The translations under genes and the position numbers were made by a program. Positions 38,616 to 48,800 of a stretch of DNA of 64,000 bases are shown one piece after another. How positions within the stretch are numbered: position 1 is the first letter of the stretch; each line of letters starts with the position of its first letter. Below the pieces are notes generated by a model. The model saw nothing but the letters and a program-made list of their open reading frames with translations. It made no database searches and was not told the origin of the DNA. This DNA comes from Methylophilaceae bacterium (lineage in GTDB: Bacteria > Pseudomonadota > Gammaproteobacteria > Burkholderiales > Methylophilaceae). The DNA lies in assembly GCA_013141125.1 (NCBI GenBank), contig JABFRO010000001.1:1736001-1800000 (forward strand). Reading direction: 5' to 3'.

Positions 38616-39419
38616 CTATTTATGCGAGTCTTGTTCCTGCTTGTCTTTTAATTCAATATCGAGAAGCTCAATATCAAGTTCTTTAAGCAGCCGAGACTCC
38701 TCTTTTGTCAACGACCTTGCGGCCAATAAATCCGGGCGTCTAGCCCGGGTTCTTGCAAGCGATTGTTTTAATCGCCATTTCTTTATCAGGGCATGATTGC
38801 CGGATAACAGGATTTCTGGCACTTTTATTCCTGCGTATTCTTCGGGACGCGTGTAATGCGGGCAATCCAGCAAGCCATGCACAAACGAATCTTCGGCGGC
38901 GGACTCTGCATCGCCCAGCGCACCGGGCAATTGCCGTACGATGGCATCAATCAAGGCCATCGCAGGCAATTCACCACCCGACAGCACATAATCACCAATT
39001 GAATATTCTGCATCTACTTCACTAGCTAGCAAGCGCTCATCCACACCTTCATAGCGACTTGCCAGCAAAATCAAACCTGGCTCCCGACTTAAGCCGATAA
39101 CCGTCTCGTGCGTCAATGGCTTGCCTTGTGGTGACAGATGAATCACTTTACTTACGGGTATTCCGGCATTAATTTGTCGCGACTTGGCGGCTTTTATGGC
39201 CTGCTGTAGCGGCTCCATCAGCATCACCATGCCCGGCCCACCGCCGTAAGGCCTATCGTCTACAGTGCGGTGCCTGTCTGTCGTAAAATCACGCGGATTC
39301 CACAGCTCCAGCGCATATATTTTTTTCTCCAGCGCACGTGATGTGATGCCATATTTACTAATGGCTTCAAACATGGCAGGAAAAAGAGAAATTACATCAA
39401 ACTGAAGCGCTAGCGTCAA
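38616..39419 (-). CDS. trmD: tRNA (guanine37-N1)-methyltransferase
   Basis: A 267-residue SPOUT methyltransferase making m1G37. The opening [28 protein letters not shown] and the knot motif [15 protein letters not shown] are clear. The start is uncertain: TTG at 39419 overlaps the rimM stop by four bases and puts the domain at residue 6, while ATG at 39434 adds five residues. Confidence 0.94.
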   Translation of the reverse strand: MTLALQFDVISLFPAMFEAISKYGITSRALEKKIYALELWNPRDFTTDRHRTVDDRPYGGGPGMVMLMEPLQQAIKAAKSRQINAGIPVSKVIHLSPQGKPLTHETVIGLSREPGLILLASRYEGVDERLLASEVDAEYSIGDYVLSGGELPAMALIDAIVRQLPGALGDAESAAEDSFVHGLLDCPHYTRPEEYAGIKVPEILLSGNHALIKKWRLKQSLARTRARRPDLLAARSLTKEESRLLKELDIELLDIELKDKQEQDSHK

Positions 39420-39958
39420 AAGTCCGCATCCCAATCCACCAGCATGGTTCTGGCTTGCAAATCTACTTGCAGCACCACTTGTTCCGTGAAAGGGATCAGT
39501 CGCTCCTGTACACCTTGCGCTTTATCCGCTTGCTTTACGACCAGCACATCATTGGCACCGGTCTCAAACACTTCGCTAATCAATCCAAAATCCACGTGTT
39601 GCAGATTGCTTACCTTAAGACCAATTAAATCTGACCAATAATACTCATCTTCACCAGCTTCGGGAAGTTGGTCGCGTGGCACGGCGACCTGCAAGGATTT
39701 TAGTGCGAGGGCGGCATCGCGATCATCAACACCTACCAGTTTGACCAGCAAAATATTGACATGAACTTTAACAGCTTCTACTTCATACTTTTGCCAGGGA
39801 CTTTTTTTTATCTTGTCATCACGACCCAACCACCAGTCGGGATAATCAAACAAATTATCCAAAGCTTCCGTATCCGGTTGTATTTTCAGCCAGCCAAAAA
39901 TGCCATATGGGGCGACTACGCGCCCCATCACTACCATTTCACTATCCGAAGCGTTCAC
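39416..39958 (-). CDS. rimM: Ribosome maturation factor RimM
   Basis: A 180-residue 30S assembly factor. The N-terminal [18 protein letters not shown] and the PRC-barrel part with [11 protein letters not shown] are typical. It binds S19 during maturation of the 30S head. It sits in the standard operon between rpsP and trmD. Confidence 0.95.
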   Translation of the reverse strand: MNASDSEMVVMGRVVAPYGIFGWLKIQPDTEALDNLFDYPDWWLGRDDKIKKSPWQKYEVEAVKVHVNILLVKLVGVDDRDAALALKSLQVAVPRDQLPEAGEDEYYWSDLIGLKVSNLQHVDFGLISEVFETGANDVLVVKQADKAQGVQERLIPFTEQVVLQVDLQARTMLVDWDADF

Positions 39959-40027
39959 TGCCCGAAGCTTTCACTACTTAACTCGCCCGCCCAAACCTGC
40001 TTGGGCAAACCAAGTCCAAATCGCAAT

Positions 40028-40474
40028 TTACGCGCCTTCAGCTGGAGCTTCCGTAACTTCTGCGGCGGCTGCACTTGCCGCTTCTGCAGCAGCTTTAGCT
40101 TCCTCGTCTGCCTTGGCCTGAGCTGCATCCGCAGCTTCTTTAGCTTTAGCGGCTTCAGCTGCGGCAACCTTGGCTTTAGTAGCGGCTACTTTAGCAACCT
40201 CTTTTTCCTTAGCGGCCAAAGCAGCTTCAGGACCCTTGGCATCTTGCTTTACCAAGCGCGCCACGCAATCCGAAAGCTGCGCCCCATTGCTTTCCCAATA
40301 AGCGATACGAGCCGCATTCAAACGCAGACCTTCTTGACCCAGCTTGGCAAGTGGATTATAAAATCCCACACGCTCAATGAAGCGACCATCACGACGATTA
40401 CGTGAATCAGCGACTACTACGCTGTAAAAAGGGGTTTTCTTCGCGCCACCGCGGGCCAGTCGAATGATTACCAT
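40028..40474 (-). CDS. rpsP: 30S ribosomal protein S16 with long Ala-rich C-terminal tail
   Basis: The first 80 or so residues are a normal S16 ([41 protein letters not shown]). About 68 further residues consist almost only of Ala, Lys and Glu, then Ala/Glu, predicted as one long charged helix or a disordered tail. S16 is usually near 80-90 residues, although Ala/Lys-rich extensions occur in some lineages. It is the first gene of the rpsP-rimM-trmD-rplS operon. Confidence 0.94.
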   Translation of the reverse strand: MVIIRLARGGAKKTPFYSVVVADSRNRRDGRFIERVGFYNPLAKLGQEGLRLNAARIAYWESNGAQLSDCVARLVKQDAKGPEAALAAKEKEVAKVAATKAKVAAAEAAKAKEAADAAQAKADEEAKAAAEAASAAAAEVTEAPAEGA

Positions 40475-40590
40475 AATATTTGTTCTCTAATTTATACTAT
40501 ACAGAAAGGTGGAGGATTCTACGTTACTTTGGATACGCTTGGCAAGACCTATCTCTATTGGCAGGATATGCCTCCAAAGCACGGCTCATG

Positions 40591-41262
40591 CTAAAGCTTG
40601 TAGCGCGTCGGATCAACCAGACCGGCAGCGGTAAATCCTTCACGCCTAAGTCGACAAGAATCACATAAACCACAAGCACGCCCTAATTGATCAGCTTGAT
40701 AGCAAGAAATCGTTTGCGCGTAATCGACACCCAAGGCTTTACCTCGCTGAATAATTTCAGACTTGGTCATGGCTAACAATGGTGCATGTATCTTAATAAA
40801 TTTGCCTTCAACCGCCGATTTTGTAGCAAGATTTGCCATCTGCTGAAAAGCCTGTACATATTCACCACGGCAATCAGGATAACCTGAGTAATCCAGCGCA
40901 TTTACGCCAATGAAAATATCCTGTGCATCCAACACTTCCGCCCAAGCCAATGCCAGCGAGAGCATGATGGTATTGCGTGCCGGCACGTAGGTGACAGGAA
41001 TGCCTTCCGAGGCCACTTCGGGCACGGCAATTGATACGTCCGTAAGTGCCGATCCGCCGAAAATCGAGAGATCAAGTTGCACCGTACGATGCTGAACAGC
41101 ACCGGCTGCCCTAGCTAAAAGTTCAGCTGCTGCAAGTTCTGCAATATGGCGCTGATGATAATCAAGGCTCAGGCAAAAACATGCATAACCTTCGCTACGC
41201 GCAATGGCCAGAACGGTGGCGGAATCCAGCCCGCCGGAAAGAAGAATAACGGCTTTTTTCAT
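40591..41262 (-). CDS. queC: 7-cyano-7-deazaguanine synthase
   Basis: A 223-residue ATP-dependent enzyme converting CDG to preQ0 for queuosine. The PP-loop [11 protein letters not shown] (residues 7-17) and the C-terminal zinc cysteines in [12 protein letters not shown] are present. It is encoded 22 bases after queE; queD and queF are not in the window. Confidence 0.95.
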   Translation of the reverse strand: MKKAVILLSGGLDSATVLAIARSEGYACFCLSLDYHQRHIAELAAAELLARAAGAVQHRTVQLDLSIFGGSALTDVSIAVPEVASEGIPVTYVPARNTIMLSLALAWAEVLDAQDIFIGVNALDYSGYPDCRGEYVQAFQQMANLATKSAVEGKFIKIHAPLLAMTKSEIIQRGKALGVDYAQTISCYQADQLGRACGLCDSCRLRREGFTAAGLVDPTRYKL

Positions 41263-41284
41263 GGTATCAAACTTATGCTATTAA

Positions 41285-41935
41285 TTATTTTCCGGCCGTT
41301 TCGCCCCAAAGAATCTTATGCAATTGCACTTGCATACGCACCTCGAGCTTGTCTTGCAATATCCATTCAGCCAGCTCAGTAGGGTTGATTTGGTTATAAA
41401 CCGGTGAGAAAAGCACACTGCATTGCTGGGCGATGGCGCGCTCAGCCAGCACCTGCTGAGCCCACTCGTAATCCTGACGACTACACAGCACAAATTTAAC
41501 TTCATCCATGGGCTTGAGATGTTGCAGGTTACTCCAAAGATTTTTTTCAACCTCGCCTGAACCTGGTGTTTTAATATCCAGCACCACGCTAACGCGCTGA
41601 TCTACTTCACCAATATCCATAGCGCCGCCGGTCTCCAGTGAAACACTATAGCCAGCATCACATAACAAGTTGAGCAAAGTGAAGCACTCTTTTTGCGCCA
41701 ACGGTTCACCGCCGGTAACGGTGACATACCTGGTAGCGGATGATGGTGGGAAATAGCTGGCCACTTGCAGCAGAATATCTGCCAGCAGCATGCTTTTCCC
41801 CCCATTAAAAGCATAGGCAGTATCACAATAAACACAGCGCATGGGACAGCCCGTTAGCCGCACAAAAACAGTAGGCAACCCAATGCGTGACGATTCTCCT
41901 TGCAGAGAATAAAAAATTTCGTGAATACGTATCAC
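41285..41935 (-). CDS. queE: 7-carboxy-7-deazaguanine synthase (radical SAM)
   Basis: A 216-residue radical SAM enzyme. The 4Fe-4S motif is GCPMRCVYC (CX3CX2C, about residues 30-38), with the SAM-contact motif TVTGGEPL after it. It makes CDG, the QueC substrate. It follows cpoB, so the queuosine genes ride at the end of the tol-pal operon. Confidence 0.95.
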   Translation of the reverse strand: MIRIHEIFYSLQGESSRIGLPTVFVRLTGCPMRCVYCDTAYAFNGGKSMLLADILLQVASYFPPSSATRYVTVTGGEPLAQKECFTLLNLLCDAGYSVSLETGGAMDIGEVDQRVSVVLDIKTPGSGEVEKNLWSNLQHLKPMDEVKFVLCSRQDYEWAQQVLAERAIAQQCSVLFSPVYNQINPTELAEWILQDKLEVRMQVQLHKILWGETAGK

Positions 41936-41969
41936 TGTATTAAAGCCTCAAGCCCGAATAAAGCTTTAA

Positions 41970-42758
41970 TTAATTGAGCTTGAGCGCTTCAAGCGCGGTA
42001 AGACGTTTTTTAGCGGAGGGGGAAATTTCACTGCCGGGATACTCTTTAAGGAGATCACGTAATGTTTTCTTTGCCGCTGCAATCTGTGAAAGCTGAATTT
42101 CACAATTGGCGATATTGAACATTGCTTCTGGCAGTTTTGCGCTATCAGGATACTGCTTAATCAGTTTTTGCTGCGTGGCAATCGCAGCTTTGTAATTTTT
42201 CAGCATGAACTGACTATAGCCCACATTGAATTGTGCATCGGCAGCGCGCCCACTGGCAGGATAGTTCTGCAAAAACTTATCGAACGCCTCAAACGCCTCT
42301 TTATGTTTACCTGCCTTGGATAAACCTAAAGCTGCGTCATAATCACTCGCTTCCGTATTGGCTACCGACTTCGCTTCAGCCTTGGTCGCTTGACCAGCAA
42401 CGACCCCGCCATCTTCAAGCTTTCGCAAACGACTATCCATATCACCATAAAGATCACGCTGACGCTGCTGCGTCGTGTCTATATTATGCGTGGCGACTTC
42501 CAGCTGCCCCTTAAGCTGACTAATTTCCTGCGTAAGGCGCTCGTTCTGATTCAGCAAATCCACCAGACCCTGACCTTTAACGACGGCCTCTACCGAAGCC
42601 AATCGCTGCTCCAGAGTCTGTTGTGTGTTTTGCAATTGAAGGATTTTCTTTTGCTGCTCAACTATCTGCTTGCGCGCTTCCGTGTCATCAAACAAGGCCG
42701 CTTGGGCAGATTGCGCCATTAGCAGCCAACAAAAAAATACTCCAGTCTGTAATCGCAT
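41970..42758 (-). CDS. cpoB: Cell-division coordinator CpoB (YbgF)
   Basis: A 262-residue periplasmic protein. A signal peptide (VFFCWLLMAQSAQA) is followed by a coiled coil (about residues 30-110, Glu/Gln heptads) and TPR repeats (YDAALGLSKAGKHKEAFEAF and following). CpoB links peptidoglycan synthesis to Tol-Pal constriction. The ATG at 42758 (MRLQTG) gives the signal peptide; the 42818 start overlaps pal. Confidence 0.92.
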   Translation of the reverse strand: MRLQTGVFFCWLLMAQSAQAALFDDTEARKQIVEQQKKILQLQNTQQTLEQRLASVEAVVKGQGLVDLLNQNERLTQEISQLKGQLEVATHNIDTTQQRQRDLYGDMDSRLRKLEDGGVVAGQATKAEAKSVANTEASDYDAALGLSKAGKHKEAFEAFDKFLQNYPASGRAADAQFNVGYSQFMLKNYKAAIATQQKLIKQYPDSAKLPEAMFNIANCEIQLSQIAAAKKTLRDLLKEYPGSEISPSAKKRLTALEALKLN

Positions 42759-42762
42759 TGAT

Positions 42763-43308
42763 TTACTCGTTCTCGTAAAAAACATCTGCCCGGCGATCTT
42801 GCGCGAAGCAGGTTTCATCCGCGCAATTGGTGTGGGCTTTTTCTTCGCCGTAGCTCACTGTTTCGATTTGCTTATCTTGCACGCCGCTCAGGTTAAGCAC
42901 TTTTTTCACTGCAACTGAACGACGTTGCCCGAGAGCGAGGTTGTATTCTCGACTGCCTCTATCATCACAATTACCCTGCAACGTAACCTTTGCAGCAGGA
43001 TGCTCCAGCAAATATTTGGCATGTGCATCAACCACAGGGCGATATTCCGACTTTACTTCATACTTGTCAAAATCAAAATACACACTACGTTTTGAAAGGA
43101 TATTGTTAGGATCTTTTAAAGGATTAACGGATGAGCTGGAATCGGATGCCTGTCCACTGGTTTGAGCGCCTGATGCCTCTGGAGCAACACCTGCGTTTGC
43201 TGATGCCGGACTTTTATCTTCAACCTTGGGTAGATCCTTGATAGGCGAGCTTGAGCAAGCCCCGAGAAGTAAGGAAAGTAATACGCTACCAATTAAATGT
43301 TTATTCAT
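42763..43308 (-). CDS. pal: Peptidoglycan-associated lipoprotein Pal
   Basis: A 181-residue lipoprotein with lipobox LLGAC (Cys18), a Ser/Ala-rich linker to about residue 65 and a C-terminal OmpA-like domain with NCDDRGSREYNLALGQRR, which binds diaminopimelate in peptidoglycan. It partners with TolB. Confidence 0.95.
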   Translation of the reverse strand: MNKHLIGSVLLSLLLGACSSSPIKDLPKVEDKSPASANAGVAPEASGAQTSGQASDSSSSVNPLKDPNNILSKRSVYFDFDKYEVKSEYRPVVDAHAKYLLEHPAAKVTLQGNCDDRGSREYNLALGQRRSVAVKKVLNLSGVQDKQIETVSYGEEKAHTNCADETCFAQDRRADVFYENE

Positions 43309-43414
43309 TTGTTTCTCCTTTAGTACCGCTCAGATTCTATTTGGCAGTAAATAATTGTTGATATTGAAACACAGATGACTACTGTAAAAACTAGAACACG
43401 CTCACGTTAGCCGA

Positions 43415-44707
43415 CTAATTAACCAGCGAGCCCCAAGCAGGCTCGCGCACATCGCCGCCCGTATCACTCAAGCGCTGCTTTACCCGACCATCGGCTGAAA
43501 CAGCCGCCAATGTACCTTTTCCACCTTTGCTAGTGGCGTATAGAATCATGCGCCCATTCGGTGCAAAACTGGGAGATTCATCTTGCGCAGTATCACTGAG
43601 TATTTGCATTTGTCCGCTAGACAGCTCTTGCGCTGCCACCCTGAAACTGCCACCTTCACGGTTAATAAAAGCTAATAACTTACCATCCGGCGACACGTCA
43701 GGACTGACATTGTAGCTGCCACTAAACGTCACGCGCTGCGCATCGCCACCCAGCGCAGAGGTACGGTAAATTTGTGGATTGCCACTACGATCCGAGGTGA
43801 AATAAATCCACTTGCCGTCTGGCGACCAAGCCGGCTCGGTATCAATTGTGCTGCTATAGGTCAGCTGCTTCAAGCCGGTACCATCGGCATTAATCGTATA
43901 AATTTGCGAATTGGCGGCGTAGGTCAAGACTATCGCCAATTTACGCCCATCAGGCGACCAGGATGGCGCGCTATTATTACCCTTAAAATTAGCCAACACA
44001 ATGCGCCGACCTGAAATCAGCGATTGCACGTAAATCACCGGCTTTTTCTTTTCAAAAGACACGTAGGCCAACTGGCCACCATCCGGTGACCAGGCGGGTG
44101 AGATAATTGGCTCACCGGAAGAAACAACGGTTTGCGGATTAAAACCATCGGCATCCGCCACCTGCAAAGCGTAGCGACCTTTAATTTTGCTGACATAGCT
44201 TATGCGCGAAGCAAAAACGCCAATTTCGCCAGTCAGTTTCTGGTAAATAAGGTCAGCGATACGATGGGCGGTAAGCCGCAATTGTCCAGGCGCAATATTA
44301 AACTCCTGTCCAAGCAGCTGGCTTTGCTTGACCACATCCAGCAACCTGAAAGTGACCTTGAGCCGATTACCCTGCAGAGTTTCCACATGACCAATAGCCA
44401 GTGCCTGTGCTTGCAATGCCGCCCATTCTGCGAACCTGACTTCAGCCGCATCATGCGGCTGATTGGCAACGCCACGTGTTTCCAATGCGCGGAACAAACC
44501 ACTGCGGCGCAAATCGGCATTGATAATGTCTGCAACCTGGGCTTGTTGGCTAGTCCCCTGCGCAAAAGGCACCACGGCGATAGGGATTTGTTGAGCCGCT
44601 CCACCGACAATCTCAATCGTAAGCTCCGCCTGCGCACTTGGGCTTAACAGGCCTAGCGTCAAACATGCAGCCAGTAGCGTTGAAACTATTTTTAGCAATT
44701 TAATCAT
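43415..44707 (-). CDS. tolB: Tol-Pal system protein TolB
   Basis: A 430-residue periplasmic protein. A signal peptide ending near SAQAE is followed by an N-terminal domain and a six-bladed propeller with repeated PAWSPDG-type motifs. It binds Pal and TolA during envelope constriction. The ATG at 44707 (MIKLLK) is used; the start at 44734 adds nine residues before the signal. Confidence 0.95.
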   Translation of the reverse strand: MIKLLKIVSTLLAACLTLGLLSPSAQAELTIEIVGGAAQQIPIAVVPFAQGTSQQAQVADIINADLRRSGLFRALETRGVANQPHDAAEVRFAEWAALQAQALAIGHVETLQGNRLKVTFRLLDVVKQSQLLGQEFNIAPGQLRLTAHRIADLIYQKLTGEIGVFASRISYVSKIKGRYALQVADADGFNPQTVVSSGEPIISPAWSPDGGQLAYVSFEKKKPVIYVQSLISGRRIVLANFKGNNSAPSWSPDGRKLAIVLTYAANSQIYTINADGTGLKQLTYSSTIDTEPAWSPDGKWIYFTSDRSGNPQIYRTSALGGDAQRVTFSGSYNVSPDVSPDGKLLAFINREGGSFRVAAQELSSGQMQILSDTAQDESPSFAPNGRMILYATSKGGKGTLAAVSADGRVKQRLSDTGGDVREPAWGSLVN

Positions 44708-44781
44708 ATGATAATTATATCCAAAACATTGCAAATTAAAGGATTTTAATTCGGCTTGGCTTTTTGGTCGTCAAACCCGCC

Positions 44782-45570
44782 TCAATCCAAAGGCCTGAAT
44801 TTCAATTTAAGATTGCGAAACTGGTTAAATAGTTCAGATTCCTTGGGCACAGGTAGCGGCGATGCCTGCAGTACCGCGCGCTCCACAGATTCATCACAAG
44901 CCGTTATACCGCTGGATTTAGTAATGCGCGGCGTACCGATGACCTCTCCCGTTGGGATTAAAGTGACCGCCAACTCCATTTCCGGCTTGCCAGCTCCGCA
45001 AAGTTGCGGATTAACAAACTGGCGGATTTTATTGCGGATTTTTTCTGCGTAGCCATCAATCACTGCTTTATTGGCTGCGCCAACTTGTGCGACTTTGGCC
45101 GCTTGAGCTGCCGATTTTTGCGCCTGCCTGGCATCTTGCTGATCTTCTTCTGCCAGCATTTGTTGCAGCTTGCGCACCTTATCCTCTCTAACTTTTGGAT
45201 CAAGCTCAGGTTTCAGCAAAGTTTTTTTCGGCTTTTTTTCAACAGTTTTGTCTATTTTAGGTTCAGCTGGTTTAGGCAGCTTTTTCTTGAGTTGAATTTC
45301 AGCCTTGAGTTCCGCTGGCGCTTCAGGCTCCGGTGCTTTGACTACTTTCACTACAGGCTTCAGCTTTACCGGAGGAACTTGCGCAGGTTTGGCAGCAGCG
45401 GCTTGTGTTGGCAATTTATCCCACAACTCAACTTCGGCCACGCTGGCGGGCGCTATGGATTTCCAGTTAAAAGAAACCAGCAAAACCGCCAACAACACCC
45501 CATGCACCAGCACCGACAATACTCCGGCACGTAGCGCCAGCGGATTTTCATGCGTGCGTATCATGCTCAT
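44782..45570 (-). CDS. tolA: Tol-Pal system protein TolA
   Basis: A 262-residue TonB-like protein: one N-terminal membrane helix (VLSVLVHGVLLAVLLVSF), a Pro/Lys-rich then Ala/Lys-rich periplasm-spanning middle (about residues 55-170) and a C-terminal TolA domain (CGAGKPEMELAVTLIP onward). It overlaps tolR by four bases. Confidence 0.93.
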   Translation of the reverse strand: MSMIRTHENPLALRAGVLSVLVHGVLLAVLLVSFNWKSIAPASVAEVELWDKLPTQAAAAKPAQVPPVKLKPVVKVVKAPEPEAPAELKAEIQLKKKLPKPAEPKIDKTVEKKPKKTLLKPELDPKVREDKVRKLQQMLAEEDQQDARQAQKSAAQAAKVAQVGAANKAVIDGYAEKIRNKIRQFVNPQLCGAGKPEMELAVTLIPTGEVIGTPRITKSSGITACDESVERAVLQASPLPVPKESELFNQFRNLKLKFRPLD

Positions 45571-45968
45571 TTTGCTGGCATGGGTTTGAGCAACAAGCCC
45601 ACTTTTTCAATTTTGGCCTGTTTCAGCATATCCATCACACTGATGACTTCATCATATTTGACGTTTTTATCTGCGGCTATGACGACCGCGCGCTGTGTAT
45701 CTTTTTCCAGTGCTTGCCTGATAGCAAACAGCACCTCATCACGTGGCATGGCTTTATTATCCAGCTCAATTTTTTTATTGAGTTTAATCGTCAACACCAA
45801 TGGTGCACTTGGCTGCTTTAGGGCTTGCCCGACTTGCGGCAATTCAACCACGCCGGGATTAGTCATAGGTGCGGTGACCATGAAAATAACCAACAATACC
45901 AATGTTACGTCGATATACGGCACGACATTGATCTGGTTCATCAGGCGGCGGGGTCTGCGGCGTGACAT
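45567..45968 (-). CDS. tolR: Tol-Pal system protein TolR
   Basis: A 133-residue ExbD/TolR protein. The membrane helix with its essential Asp is in PYIDVTLVLLVIFMV, and the C-terminal periplasmic part has the DKNVKYDEVISVMD motif. The ATG at 45968 follows GAGG; a TTG at 45980 overlapping tolQ is the alternative. Confidence 0.94.
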   Translation of the reverse strand: MSRRRPRRLMNQINVVPYIDVTLVLLVIFMVTAPMTNPGVVELPQVGQALKQPSAPLVLTIKLNKKIELDNKAMPRDEVLFAIRQALEKDTQRAVVIAADKNVKYDEVISVMDMLKQAKIEKVGLLLKPMPAK

Positions 45969-45976
45969 GTCCGACC

Positions 45977-46666
45977 TCAAGCCTTGCGCTGAAGGATGTT
46001 GGTGAATTCTTCCATAAAGCTTTCATAACGTACCGCCAGCCTATCCACGGAAGCAGCAAAGCGGTTATACGCAATAACCGCCGGTATCGCGGCAAACAAG
46101 CCGATCGCTGTGGCAATCAGCGCCTCGGCAATGCCCGGTGCAACCTGAGCCAATGTCGCCTGCGCCACATTGGATAAGCCGCGAAACGCATTCATGATGC
46201 CCCACACCGTACCAAACAAACCGATATACGGGCTTACCGAGCCTACCGAAGCCAGAAACGGCAAGTGTGCATCCAGCTCATCCATTTCACGGTTATAGGT
46301 GGCGCGCATGGCACGGCGTGAACCTTCCATAATGTCACTTACTTCCAGACCGTCCTGGCGCTTGAGGCGCGCATACTCCTTGAAACCGGCTTCAAAAATG
46401 CTGGACATACCATGCGGTCTGCGCCGCCCGCCAGTCACTCTCTCGTAAAGCTTGTTGAGATCACCGCCCGACCAGAACGCGTGTTCAAAATCCACGGCTT
46501 CTTTTTCCGCATCATTTAAGGTAAATACTTTAATAAAAATATACCACCAGGAAGTAAGCGAAATCAGCAGCAGCACCGCCATAACCAACTGCACAGGCAA
46601 GCTTGCGCCTGTCAATAGTGTCAGCAAGGAAGTATCGGTAGCCGCATTTATTGTGGAAGGATTCAA
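45977..46666 (-). CDS. tolQ: Tol-Pal system protein TolQ
   Basis: A 229-residue ExbB/TolQ inner-membrane proton channel subunit with three helices and the signature LASVGSVSPYIGLFGTVWG in helix 2 and GIAEALIATAIGLFAAIPA in helix 3. It follows ybgC by one base. Confidence 0.95.
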   Translation of the reverse strand: MNPSTINAATDTSLLTLLTGASLPVQLVMAVLLLISLTSWWYIFIKVFTLNDAEKEAVDFEHAFWSGGDLNKLYERVTGGRRRPHGMSSIFEAGFKEYARLKRQDGLEVSDIMEGSRRAMRATYNREMDELDAHLPFLASVGSVSPYIGLFGTVWGIMNAFRGLSNVAQATLAQVAPGIAEALIATAIGLFAAIPAVIAYNRFAASVDRLAVRYESFMEEFTNILQRKA

Positions 46667-46667
46667 T

Positions 46668-47069
46668 TCAAAGCTCCGTAAATTTTTGACGCATGATCTG
46701 CGGTAGCGCGATCGGCTTGAAATGCTGCGTATCCACGCAAGCCACCTCCACCTTGGCAGTCGTCAACTGCACAGCGTCGCGCTGAATGATTTGTTCAAAT
46801 TCTAGCAAACAATGTCCGATTTTACTTAGGCGGCTAACTACGCATAAAGCATCGTTAAAGCAAGCCGGATGGCGAAAACGCAAACTAAGCCCACGTACTA
46901 CAAAGAGGATGCCCAATTCCGTTTTAAGTTCCGTTTGCTCAAAACCCAGACTACGCAACCATTCCGTGCGGGCGCGTTCCATAAACTTCAAATAATTGGC
47001 ATGATAGACCACACCGCCGCCATCGGTATCTTCGTAATAAACGCGCACCGGCCAAATAAAATCACTCAT
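46668..47069 (-). CDS. ybgC: YbgC-type acyl-CoA thioesterase
   Basis: A 133-residue hotdog-fold thioesterase. The active-site motif is [19 protein letters not shown] with the catalytic Asp. It is the usual first gene of the tol-pal operon. The ATG at 47069 overlaps the ruvB stop (ATGA), so ruvB and the tol genes are coupled. Confidence 0.93.
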   Translation of the reverse strand: MSDFIWPVRVYYEDTDGGGVVYHANYLKFMERARTEWLRSLGFEQTELKTELGILFVVRGLSLRFRHPACFNDALCVVSRLSKIGHCLLEFEQIIQRDAVQLTTAKVEVACVDTQHFKPIALPQIMRQKFTEL

Positions 47070-48103
47070 TGCGGCCAAAGCTCCCCACTCGCCAATGTTT
47101 TGGGAGCCGTCAAACCAAAATGCTGATACGCCTGTTGCGTTGCCACACGGCCACGCGGTGTGCGCATCAAATAACCTTGCTGAATCAAATAAGGCTCCAG
47201 CACATCCTCAATGGTATCGCGCTCTTCGCCTATCGCCGCTGCCAGATTATCCAGCCCCACTGGCCCGCCGCCAAACTTTTCCAGCACCGCCAACAGCAGT
47301 TTTCTATCCATCACGTCAAAACCCAGCCTGTCGACATCCAGCATGATTAATGCCGCATCAGCCACTTCCGAAGTCACTTTGCCATCCGCTTTCACTTCGG
47401 CAAAATCGCGCACCCGGCGCAACAAGCGGTTGGAAATGCGTGGCGTACCACGTGAGCGTTTGGCGATTTCAAAAGCTCCTTGTGCATCGATATGCACACC
47501 CAGCAAACTGGCCGAACGCGTGACAATACGTGCCAACTCTTCCGCCGAATAAAATTCCAGCCTGGATACAATGCCAAACCTGTCGCGCAAGGGGTTGGTG
47601 AGCATGCCCGCACGCGTAGTGGCGCCCACCAGCGTAAACGGCGGCAAATCCAGCCGCACCGAACGCGCAGAAGGGCCTTCACCTATCATGATGTCCAGTC
47701 GATAATCTTCCATCGCCGGGTAAAGAATCTCCTCCACCACGGGTGACAAACGATGAATTTCATCAATAAACAACACATCATTCGGTTCAAGGTTAGTTAA
47801 TAGGGCGGCCAAATCCCCCGCCCTGTCCAGCACCGGCCCTGAAGTCTGGCGCAAGTTCACGCCCATCTCTTTGGCGATAATGTGCGCCAGCGTGGTTTTC
47901 CCCAATCCTGGCGGACCAAACAACAGCACATGATCTAACGGCTCCTTGCGCCCACGGGCGGCATTAATGAAAATCTCCAGCTGCCCGCGCGCCTTCTCCT
48001 GCCCAATGTATTCGTCCAGCACCTTGGGGCGCAAAGCACGTTCCTGCACATCCTCCAGCGGACTTGTCGGTGCGGCAGAAACCAGTCTATCGGTTTCAAT
48101 CAT
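47066..48103 (-). CDS. ruvB: Holliday-junction branch-migration ATPase RuvB
   Basis: A 345-residue AAA+ motor. Walker [17 protein letters not shown], Walker [12 protein letters not shown] and the winged-helix C-terminus with RTPRGR are present. It works with RuvA and RuvC, but neither gene is just upstream; the next gene is divergent rpsO. Confidence 0.96.
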   Translation of the reverse strand: MIETDRLVSAAPTSPLEDVQERALRPKVLDEYIGQEKARGQLEIFINAARGRKEPLDHVLLFGPPGLGKTTLAHIIAKEMGVNLRQTSGPVLDRAGDLAALLTNLEPNDVLFIDEIHRLSPVVEEILYPAMEDYRLDIMIGEGPSARSVRLDLPPFTLVGATTRAGMLTNPLRDRFGIVSRLEFYSAEELARIVTRSASLLGVHIDAQGAFEIAKRSRGTPRISNRLLRRVRDFAEVKADGKVTSEVADAALIMLDVDRLGFDVMDRKLLLAVLEKFGGGPVGLDNLAAAIGEERDTIEDVLEPYLIQQGYLMRTPRGRVATQQAYQHFGLTAPKTLASGELWPQ

Positions 48104-48251
48104 GAGCGGTAAACCTGGTCTTAATTGATCGCACTATTCCGTCATTCCAACAACTAATGTAATCTGCGCATTATAGGATGAGCGGCGGTTACAGGCATTT
48201 AATAATTTCAGGTTACAGGGTTCATCACCCGCACAAAGACGAACATATTTC

Positions 48252-48280
48252 TTGATAAGGTATTGAATTGCAGATAAAAT
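48252..48280 (+). promoter_or_regulatory. Strong sigma70 promoter of rpsO
   Basis: TTGATA (48252-48257) and TAAAAT (48275-48280) with 17-base spacing, each five of six to consensus, about 80 bases before rpsO. Confidence 0.7.
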
Positions 48281-48362
48281 GCCGCGCTCTGTGTAAATGA
48301 ATGCTTTAGCGGATTCCCTGCTTCTGCATTGACGCAAAACATCTAAAATCAGGATAAAAGTT

Positions 48363-48632
48363 ATGGCAATTACCGTTCAAGACACCGCAAAAATCGTTGC
48401 AGATTATCAACGCGCACCAGGCGACACTGGCAGCCCGGAAGTACAAGTAGCGCTGCTGACTAACCGCATTAGCTATTTGACTGAGCATTTCAAAGCCAAC
48501 AAGAAAGATAACCACTCACGTCGTGGTTTGTTGGCCATGGTAAGCCAACGTCGTCGCTTGCTGGATTATTTGAAGCGCAAAGATGCAAGCCGTTATCAAA
48601 CGCTGATTGAGCGCTTAAGTCTGCGTAAGTAA
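48363..48632 (+). CDS. rpsO: 30S ribosomal protein S15
   Basis: An 89-residue S15 with [17 protein letters not shown] and the helical end [20 protein letters not shown]. It binds 16S rRNA in the platform. The usual rpsO-pnp order follows. Confidence 0.97.
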   Translation: MAITVQDTAKIVADYQRAPGDTGSPEVQVALLTNRISYLTEHFKANKKDNHSRRGLLAMVSQRRRLLDYLKRKDASRYQTLIERLSLRK

Positions 48633-48673
48633 TTATTATAAAAGTGCAGTATTCGCTTTTATAATGGTAGTAG

Positions 48674-48708
48674 AAAGCCGATTGCATCATGATGCGTCGG
48701 CTTTTTTG
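48674..48708 (+). terminator. Terminator/attenuator between rpsO and pnp
   Basis: GCCGA and TCGGC arms enclose a self-complementary GCATCATGATGC core, and six T follow. It should end most rpsO transcripts; read-through may feed pnp. Confidence 0.8.
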
Positions 48709-48800
48709 TTTCAGGTAGTAATGTAGTAGAGAGAAATGGCAAGGTTGCTTGCTGTTATTGGGTAGTGAATAACAGCTCATTGAAAATAAAAGGAAATAAA

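Noticed and set aside
45004-45534. Long plus-strand open frame opposite tolA
   Set aside because: It is produced by the biased Ala/Lys/Pro codons of tolA; the product is Phe/Leu/Arg-rich with no start signal.
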